Position numbers and translations under genes: made by a program. From positions 1 through 64,000 of the forward strand of contig NZ_JAFHKT010000150.1 in the NCBI RefSeq assembly GCF_017052465.1: 64,000 nt of DNA, given 5' to 3'. Under the pieces are notes generated by a model. It had not been told where the DNA came from. It saw only the letters and a program-made list of their open reading frames with translations, and searched no databases. This document shows, piece after piece, positions 58,533 to 64,000 of this stretch. The stretch's first letter is position 1. Each line of letters starts with the position of its first letter. This DNA is from Arthrobacter pascens. Lineage in GTDB: Bacteria > Actinomycetota > Actinomycetes > Actinomycetales > Micrococcaceae.

Positions 58533-58883
58533 TTACGTTCCTTCTTCCTGCGGGTTTTCGATGTGGTGGTGGAGCTTTTCGATCCGTTCTGCGAGGAAGG
58601 TCCAGGTCCTCCAGAACTCTTCGAGGTACTCGCCGCCCAGTGCGTTCAGCGTGTAGACCTTGCGCGGCGGCCCCTTCTCTGACGGGACCTTTGCCACGTC
58701 CACGAGGCCGCGCTGCTCGATCCTGACCAGCAGCGCATAGACGGTGCCCTCAACGATGTCGGAGAAGCCCTGATCGCGCAGCCGGGCCGTGATCTCGTAG
58801 CCGTATGCCGGCTGCACGGCCAGGATCGCGAGGACGATCCCCTCGAGCGTGCCCTTGAGCATCTCGGTCATCTGCTTGCCCAT
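58533..58883 (-). CDS. PadR-family transcriptional regulator
   Basis: A 116-residue regulator with the PadR winged helix: LKGTLEGIVLAILAVQPAYG, YEITARLRDQGFSDIVEGTV, YALLVRIEQRGLVDVAKVPS and EKGPPRKVYTLNALGGEYL. It heads a four-gene operon (PadR, DUF1048, ATPase, permease), which it probably represses until a drug-like ligand binds. The ATG at 58883 is used; GGGAGGG lies upstream. A longer frame to 58898 would start at TTG. Confidence 0.85.
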   Translation of the reverse strand: MGKQMTEMLKGTLEGIVLAILAVQPAYGYEITARLRDQGFSDIVEGTVYALLVRIEQRGLVDVAKVPSEKGPPRKVYTLNALGGEYLEEFWRTWTFLAERIEKLHHHIENPQEEGT

Positions 58884-58899
58884 GGAACCCTCCCTCAAC

Positions 58900-58945
58900 T
58901 ACTTAGTGTTGCTGACTACCACTAGATAGTATCACTGAATAGCGA
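58900..58945. promoter_or_regulatory. Putative promoter/operator of PadR operon
   Basis: An AT-rich island upstream of PadR contains ACTA..TAGT dyads (GACTACCACTAGATAGTATC). It is a plausible PadR-binding site but does not match the best-known ATGT-N8-ACAT consensus. Confidence 0.35.
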
Positions 58946-58994
58946 GGGTACAAGGGGTTCACGCCCGGCCGTGATTGCATGTGCTCGGACTTCG

Positions 58995-60971
58995 TCAGCC
59001 GACGTGGACCCAGGGCCGCTTGGTGACGTCGGGGACGGCCTCGCGCAACACTTCCCTGGTGACGGGAGCGATCTCGCCTTCGCCGAGGAAAAGGAACTTC
59101 AGGAGGTTGGTGACAGGGTTCCCTTCGGTCCAGCGGAAGTAGATGTGGGGCATCAGTCCGATGACGTCCCTGATGTGCAGCAGGACGGAGGCGATGGTGT
59201 TCGGGACGACCGGGCCGTGGACTTCGAGGATCCGGTAGCCGTGGCGGGTCACGCCACGGACGTGAAGTTCCGTTTCGAAGTCCGAGGAGTCATCGACGAT
59301 GACTTCCAGGAACAGGGCCTCGTGTGCGAGGGGGAGGTGGCTGACCTCGATCGCTGAGGCGAGTTTGTCGCGATAGGCGTCTGCAGACGTTCGGAGCGGT
59401 TCGTGGGCGATGATCGCGATGGGTCCTTCGAGGGTATCGGACATGAATTCCAGTGCCTGCTGGTCCAGGTGGACGTGGGTGGCGTGCAGTTCGAAGGACC
59501 GGAGCACGCGGGAGAGCAGGGAGATCACGATGATGCCCAGGATGAAAACTCCGGCGATCCTGATGCCCTCGGGGCGCTCGAATATATTGGCGATCGTGGT
59601 GTAAATGAAAACCAGCGAGATCGCGCCGAAGCCCACTGTGGCTTTGCGCTGTTTACGGCGCCGGGCCGAGAGGGTGACCGCGACGGCGGCGGAGGTCATG
59701 AGCACCAGCACACCGGTGGCGTAGGCGCCGCCCTGGGCATCGACGTCGGCGTCGAAAAGGTAGGTGATGAGGAAGCCGACCAGCGTGAACACCAGCACCA
59801 GGGGGCGGACGGCCTTGGCCCACCCCGGAGCCATGCCATAACGGGGAAGGTATCGGGGGACCAGGTTCAGCAGTCCTGCCATTGCAGAGGCTCCGGCGAA
59901 CCATAGGATGGCGATTGTGCTGATGTCGTAGACGCTGCCGAAGCCGATGCCGAGGTATTCGTGGGCGAGGTAGGCCAGGGCCCTGCCGTTCGCCTGTCCG
60001 CCGGGCTGGAATTCCTGCGCCGGGATGAGGACGACGGTGATAAAGCTGGACGTGATGAGGAATCCGCTCATGATCACCGCGGCGCTGGTCAGCATGCGCC
60101 GGGTTCCGCGGATACGGCCTTCCGGCCTGTCTTCGGTGTCGTTGTCATCTCCCCGGACCTGGGGCATGACGGCGACGCCGGTTTCGAAACCCGACAGGCC
60201 GAGGGCGAGTTTAGGAAAGACGATCAGCGCGACGGCCACCGCCATAAGCGGGTTCCCGTGGGAAGTCCATAGGGTGGTCCACCAGTCGCCGACGGCAACC
60301 GGGTGGCTGAAGACCTGGACGAGCGCCACCGCCACGACCACCGCGTTGAGGCCCAGGTAGATCACCACGAGGGTGACGGCGACACCGATCGCCTCCCTGA
60401 AGCCGCGCAGGAACACTGCTGCCAGCATTGCCAGCAGGAAGAGGGTGACCGGGACATGCTGGCCCTCCAGCCAGCCGGAGGCGACGGGGTTCTGGATGAC
60501 GTGCGCGGTGGCGTCGGCGGCCGAGAGGGTCATGGTGATCATGAAGTCGGTCGCGGCGAAGCCGAGCAGGACCAGCACGAAGAGCTTGCCGCCCCAGCTC
60601 GGCAGCAGGCGCTCCAGCATGGCGATGGACCCTTCCCCGCGGGGGCTTTCCCGGGCAACGCGCCTGTACACCGGCAGGGCACCCAGCAGGGTCACCGCCA
60701 CCAGCACCAGCGTGGCCAGCGGCGAGATGACGCCAGCGGCCAAGGCAGCGATGGCCGGCTGGTAGCCCAGGGTGGAGAAGTAGTCGACACCGGTGAGGCA
60801 CATGACCTGCCACCAGGGATGCTTCTTCTCATTGGCGGCGGTCAGCCCGCCGGGGCCGGGGTGCGTGCCTTTGCTGTCCTGCAGCCCGAACAGCAGCCAG
60901 TCTTTCATGGCTGCTGTGCCGTGCGGCCGGGGAGCGGAGGGGTCTGCCGGGGGCCGGCTCAACGTCGTCAT
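58995..60971 (-). CDS. APC-superfamily transporter, possible K+ importer
   Basis: A 658-residue membrane protein with about twelve helices in residues 50-490 and a 170-residue cytoplasmic C-terminus. The first helices have TGVDYFSTLGYQPAIAALAA and LGALPVYRRVARESPRGEGS, typical of the APC superfamily, which also includes KimA and KUP. The C-terminal region (THVHLDQQALEFMSDTLEGP to YFRWTEGNPV) may be regulatory. It lies just downstream of KdpE in the same direction, so potassium transport is a reasonable inference, not proven. The gap to KdpE is about 145 bp and holds an AAAGG...CCTTT dyad. Confidence 0.65.
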   Translation of the reverse strand: MTTLSRPPADPSAPRPHGTAAMKDWLLFGLQDSKGTHPGPGGLTAANEKKHPWWQVMCLTGVDYFSTLGYQPAIAALAAGVISPLATLVLVAVTLLGALPVYRRVARESPRGEGSIAMLERLLPSWGGKLFVLVLLGFAATDFMITMTLSAADATAHVIQNPVASGWLEGQHVPVTLFLLAMLAAVFLRGFREAIGVAVTLVVIYLGLNAVVVAVALVQVFSHPVAVGDWWTTLWTSHGNPLMAVAVALIVFPKLALGLSGFETGVAVMPQVRGDDNDTEDRPEGRIRGTRRMLTSAAVIMSGFLITSSFITVVLIPAQEFQPGGQANGRALAYLAHEYLGIGFGSVYDISTIAILWFAGASAMAGLLNLVPRYLPRYGMAPGWAKAVRPLVLVFTLVGFLITYLFDADVDAQGGAYATGVLVLMTSAAVAVTLSARRRKQRKATVGFGAISLVFIYTTIANIFERPEGIRIAGVFILGIIVISLLSRVLRSFELHATHVHLDQQALEFMSDTLEGPIAIIAHEPLRTSADAYRDKLASAIEVSHLPLAHEALFLEVIVDDSSDFETELHVRGVTRHGYRILEVHGPVVPNTIASVLLHIRDVIGLMPHIYFRWTEGNPVTNLLKFLFLGEGEIAPVTREVLREAVPDVTKRPWVHVG

Positions 60972-61116
60972 GGTTTCCTTTCCGCGGTGCGCAGCGCACT
61001 GCGATCACTGCCGAAGCTAACACCGGCGAAACGGGCTGAACCCCGAAAAGGGAATTTATTGACGAATCCTTTACGCGCCCGGCGGCGGCGCTTTTGGCGC
61101 GCGTTCGCTGCCGGAG

Positions 61117-61800
61117 TCAGGGTTCGAAGCGGTACCCCATCCCGGCCTCGGTGAGCAGGTGCCTGGGCCGGGCGGGGTCTGCCTCGAGCTTGCGGCGCAG
61201 CTGCCCCATGTAGACGCGCAGGTAGTGAGTTTCGTTGTCGTACCCGGGCCCCCAGATTTTCGCCAGCATTTGCTGCTGGGTGATGAGCCGCCCCGGGTTC
61301 CGCATCAACAGCAGCAGGATGGCCCATTCCCGAGGGGTAAGCCGGACGGCGGCCCCGTCGCGGGTTATCTTGCGATTAGTCAGGTCCGCTTCGAAGTCGC
61401 CGACGTCGATGGTTGGCCCCTGTTCGCCACCGTCGGACGCGCCGAGGCGGCGCTCGGCGACTCGGAGCCGGGCAAGGAGCTCGTCGAGTCCGAACGGTTT
61501 CGTGACATAGTCATCGGCTCCCGCGTCCAAAGCCCGCACCTTCTCGACGGACCCGTGGCGGGCGGAGAGCACAATGATCGGTGTGCCACTGGTGCGTCGG
61601 ATCCTGGTGATGACGTCCACGCCATTGATGTCCGGTAGCCCGAGGTCCAGAACAATGACATCAGGATGGGCGGTCTCCGCGTGTGCCAGGGCCGTGGCTC
61701 CGTCGAGGGCGGTCAGTACCCGGTAACCCTCGGCGTGAAGGTTGACTTGCAGCGCGCGCAGGAGCTGGGGTTCATCATCGACGATCAGGACGGTTCTCAT
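61117..61800 (-). CDS. kdpE: KdpE-like response regulator
   Basis: A 227-residue OmpR-class regulator. The receiver domain has phosphoacceptor Asp52 (VIVLDLGLPD), acidic DDE at residues 8-10 and Lys in VTKPFG. The C-terminal winged helix contains LTPREWAILLLLMRNPGRLI and HYLRVYMGQLRRKLE. The sequence is close to KdpE. It overlaps KdpD by ATGA. In E. coli the pair turns on kdpFABC when K+ is low; here the gene downstream is an APC transporter. Confidence 0.9.
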   Translation of the reverse strand: MRTVLIVDDEPQLLRALQVNLHAEGYRVLTALDGATALAHAETAHPDVIVLDLGLPDINGVDVITRIRRTSGTPIIVLSARHGSVEKVRALDAGADDYVTKPFGLDELLARLRVAERRLGASDGGEQGPTIDVGDFEADLTNRKITRDGAAVRLTPREWAILLLLMRNPGRLITQQQMLAKIWGPGYDNETHYLRVYMGQLRRKLEADPARPRHLLTEAGMGYRFEP

Positions 61801-64000
61801 GAGGAGCTGCTGTCTGTTTGACGGCTGGGCAGGCCGACTGCGGGCCCGGCGGAAAGCGGCAGCCGTATCACCAGGGTCAGTCCTCCTCCGGGCGTCGGCT
61901 CGGCCATCAGCTGTCCGCCCATCGCTTCCGTGAAGCCTTTCGCGACGGCAAGGCCGAGGCCGATGCCGAGCCCTTCGGGGGCGTCGTCGAGCCGCTGGAA
62001 GGGCCGGAACATCGAGACAACGTCCTCTGCGGAGACGCCCTGGCCATGATCCGTGATGCGCAGTTCCCCGCAGGGCCGGCCGTCGATCGTGGCCACCGCG
62101 GCCGCGCTGGACGGGCCGATGATGACAATGTCCGAGCCCGGAGCGTACTTCAGGGCGTTTTCCACGATGTTGGCGATCACCCGTTCCAGCATGCCAAGGT
62201 CGGCGTCGACGGCGGGCATGTTGGGGGCCAGCTCGATGCGGATGCCGGCGGGCGGCAGCCCGCGCAGCGCCACTTCGATGGCGTCTCGCCAGGTGACGGG
62301 CGCGGTGAGCGGGGCGGCGGACCCGCTGGAAATGCGTGACATGTCCAGGAGGTTCGCGATCAACGCATCGAGCCGGTCGGAATAGGACTCGATGGTGTCG
62401 AGCATTTCGGTCTGGACCTCTGCGGGCAGCCGGCGTTTCTGGCGCTGCAGCGCCGTGACAGCAAGCTTGATTCCGGCCAGCGGTGTGCGCAGGTCATGGC
62501 TTACCGCACGCAGGATGGACGTTCGGATGCTGTTGCCTTCGGCCAGCTTCGCAGTGCTTCTCAGCTTGTGGTGGAGGGCGTGACGCTGCCGGAGCAGGAG
62601 AAGATGGGCGCCGTGCGCTGCAAGCAGCCGCCGGTCGCCCGCCGTCAGGGTCCTGCCGGACACCACCAGCGCGGTTCCGGCGTCGGCAAGTTCGACGGCG
62701 TCAGAACCTGGCGCGGCTGAGTCCGGGGGCGGGGGCGGCGCGTCGCCCGAAAAGGACTGGAGTGTCCAGCCGCCGTCCTTTTCTGCGGGCCTGGTGAACA
62801 GGCCGGCGGCCCGGGCTTGGAAGGTTTCCCGGACCTTGTGAAGAAACGCGTCGACTGAGTCATCAGCGATCAGCGCGTCACGTGCCAGATCAGCCAGTGT
62901 CGCGGCCTCGGCCCGGGCCCGGGCCGCCTCCCTGGCCCGCCTGGCCGAGAAGCCCACCACCAGCGAGACCGCAACCGCCGAGCCCAGGAAGACCAGCAGG
63001 GCGAACACATTCTGCGGGTCGCTGATGGTGAATGTCCCGACGGGGTCGGTCTCGAAGTAGTTCAACAGCAGAGAATCCAAAATGGCAGCCAGCACCGCCG
63101 GCCAGAGGCCTCCGATGAAGGCCACAGCCATGACCCCGGAAAGATGGACGAGCACGTGGGTTGCGAAGTTCAGCTCCGGGGCAAGCGACATCAACGCGGT
63201 GGTCAGGGCCGGGACGAGCACGGCCAGGATGAAACCCACGGTCGTCCTGGCCCGGCCCAGTGCCGCCGAAGGCGCATTGGGAAGTCCCTGTGCGCCCAGG
63301 GGATGGGACACCATGTGGACATCTATGTCTCCGGAGTCCCGGACCACCTTGGAACCGACGCCGCTGCCCAGAAGACGGCTCGGGAGACGGCTGCGGGAGA
63401 CGCCCACCACTATCTGGGTCGCATTCACGCTGCGCGCAAACTCCAACAGGGAAGCCGCGGCGTCGTCACCGGCTACTGTGTGGTAACTGCCGCCCAGATC
63501 GGTGACGAGCCGGCGCTGGGCCTCCAGATCCTGGGCGGATTCCGCCGGCTGCCCGTCAGCGTGGCGCACGTGAACAGCGAGAAGGTCCCCGCCGTTGACC
63601 CTGGACAGGATCCTGGACGCCCTGCGAATGAGCACCTCGCCTTCCGGGCCGCCGCCCAGTCCAACGACGACGCGTTCGCGTGCCGGCCAGGTCGCGACGA
63701 TGCCGTGGCTGGCACGATAGTCCGCCAGACCTTCGTCCACCCGGTCGGCGAGCCAAATCAGGGCGATCTCGCGCAGCGCGATGAGGTTGCCGAGCCGGAA
63801 ATCGTTGGCCAGGGCAGCGTCGACCATCTCCGGTGGGTAGACGTGTCCGGCACGGAGCCGCTCGCGGAGGAGCTCCGGGGCGATGTCCACTAGTTCGATG
63901 TGGTCCGCCCGGCGCACGATCTCGTCTGCGACGGTTCCGCCGGGTGGCTCCCCGGTTATCGCGGACACGACGTCATCCAACGACGCGAGGTGCTCGACGC
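61797..64000 (-). CDS. kdpD: KdpD sensor histidine kinase, N-terminus missing at window edge
   Basis: At least 733 residues are visible; the frame continues through the right edge with VEHLASLDDVVSAITGE. Visible parts: the end of the KdpD N-terminal domain, a universal-stress-protein-like domain (VVVGLGGGPEGEVLIRRASR), DUF4118 membrane helices (VHLSGVMAVAFIGGLWPAVL), HisKA with the phospho-His in VSHDLRTPLAGIKLAV, and an ATPase domain with NIVENALKYAPGS, DHGQGVSAEDV and GIGLGLAVAKGF. It senses K+ or turgor and phosphorylates KdpE. About 120 N-terminal residues, including the Walker motif, lie outside. Whether kdpFABC lies upstream cannot be seen. Confidence 0.9.
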   Translation of the reverse strand, partial: VEHLASLDDVVSAITGEPPGGTVADEIVRRADHIELVDIAPELLRERLRAGHVYPPEMVDAALANDFRLGNLIALREIALIWLADRVDEGLADYRASHGIVATWPARERVVVGLGGGPEGEVLIRRASRILSRVNGGDLLAVHVRHADGQPAESAQDLEAQRRLVTDLGGSYHTVAGDDAAASLLEFARSVNATQIVVGVSRSRLPSRLLGSGVGSKVVRDSGDIDVHMVSHPLGAQGLPNAPSAALGRARTTVGFILAVLVPALTTALMSLAPELNFATHVLVHLSGVMAVAFIGGLWPAVLAAILDSLLLNYFETDPVGTFTISDPQNVFALLVFLGSAVAVSLVVGFSARRAREAARARAEAATLADLARDALIADDSVDAFLHKVRETFQARAAGLFTRPAEKDGGWTLQSFSGDAPPPPPDSAAPGSDAVELADAGTALVVSGRTLTAGDRRLLAAHGAHLLLLRQRHALHHKLRSTAKLAEGNSIRTSILRAVSHDLRTPLAGIKLAVTALQRQKRRLPAEVQTEMLDTIESYSDRLDALIANLLDMSRISSGSAAPLTAPVTWRDAIEVALRGLPPAGIRIELAPNMPAVDADLGMLERVIANIVENALKYAPGSDIVIIGPSSAAAVATIDGRPCGELRITDHGQGVSAEDVVSMFRPFQRLDDAPEGLGIGLGLAVAKGFTEAMGGQLMAEPTPGGGLTLVIRLPLSAGPAVGLPSRQTDSSSS

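Noticed and set aside
61797..63980. Treating KdpD as complete from 63980
   Set aside because: The codon there is TTG, and the frame continues upstream to the window edge with family-like residues VEHLAS. The real start is outside.
1..64000. tRNA, rRNA, CRISPR array, insertion sequence or integrase
   Set aside because: No TPsiC-arm-like GGTTCGAATC, rRNA-like conserved tract, regularly spaced 28-37-bp repeat with unique spacers, or transposase/integrase protein was recognised. The 32-bp arrays have no spacers.

Overview
The window is high-GC DNA from an actinobacterium, most likely Arthrobacter, Pseudarthrobacter or another Micrococcaceae genus. This rests on codon use, an Lrp-linked branched-chain oxo-acid dehydrogenase operon, secreted proteins ending in FG-GAP repeats of the GDxNxDGxxDVLARD type, a SipW/TasA-like cluster, a class F sortase pair and KdpDE. 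No rRNA, tRNA or CRISPR array was seen. The genus is inferred from gene content and not proven.

Layout. 1-140: 5' end of murB. 398-2751: two glycan genes (flippase, glycosyltransferase) in lower-GC DNA. 2914-7473: Lrp regulator divergent from the E1alpha/E1beta/E2 operon; the E2 linker carries seven in-frame copies of a 19-bp REP-like repeat. 7508-9733: two exported or surface proteins of unknown role. 10033-10848: metallo-beta-lactamase-fold hydrolase. 10845-13740: a large broken beta-helix membrane protein gene. 14302-16233: three tiny membrane proteins followed by a MinD/ParA-like ATPase.

16403-41586 is a mosaic of cell-surface genes: an acyltransferase with SGNH domain, a decayed tail-spike-like gene, a GNAT enzyme, a large membrane protein, a CAP-domain protein, a 1953-aa beta-helix/FG-GAP protein, a 1567-aa repeat protein, an O-antigen-ligase-like protein and a TasA-like/SipW cluster. 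Scars of the ParA-like gene (20367-20748 and 26052-26105), a copy of the start of a small neighbouring gene (39199-39229) and a truncated formylglycine-generating-enzyme gene (39229-39420) lie between these cargo genes. This points to repeated recombination at one locus. Several cargo genes share a TTGGGGGA-like leader just before the start codon.

41709-64000: subtilisin with FG-GAP tail, phytase-like propeller protein, TetR/oxidoreductase divergon with two clear operators, nitrilase, a small novel domain protein (with a paralogue at 56096), KtrAB-type K+ uptake, a phosphodiesterase-like secreted protein, a HipBA module whose toxin is interrupted by a nonsense codon, class F sortase plus probable substrate, a PadR/DUF1048/ABC exporter operon, and KdpD (cut by the window edge)-KdpE-APC transporter. 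K+ handling therefore appears twice. Much of the rest concerns secreted proteins, adhesion and cell-surface polysaccharide. Most disrupted genes lie in accessory regions, which suggests real decay, although single-base sequencing errors cannot be excluded from one sequence.
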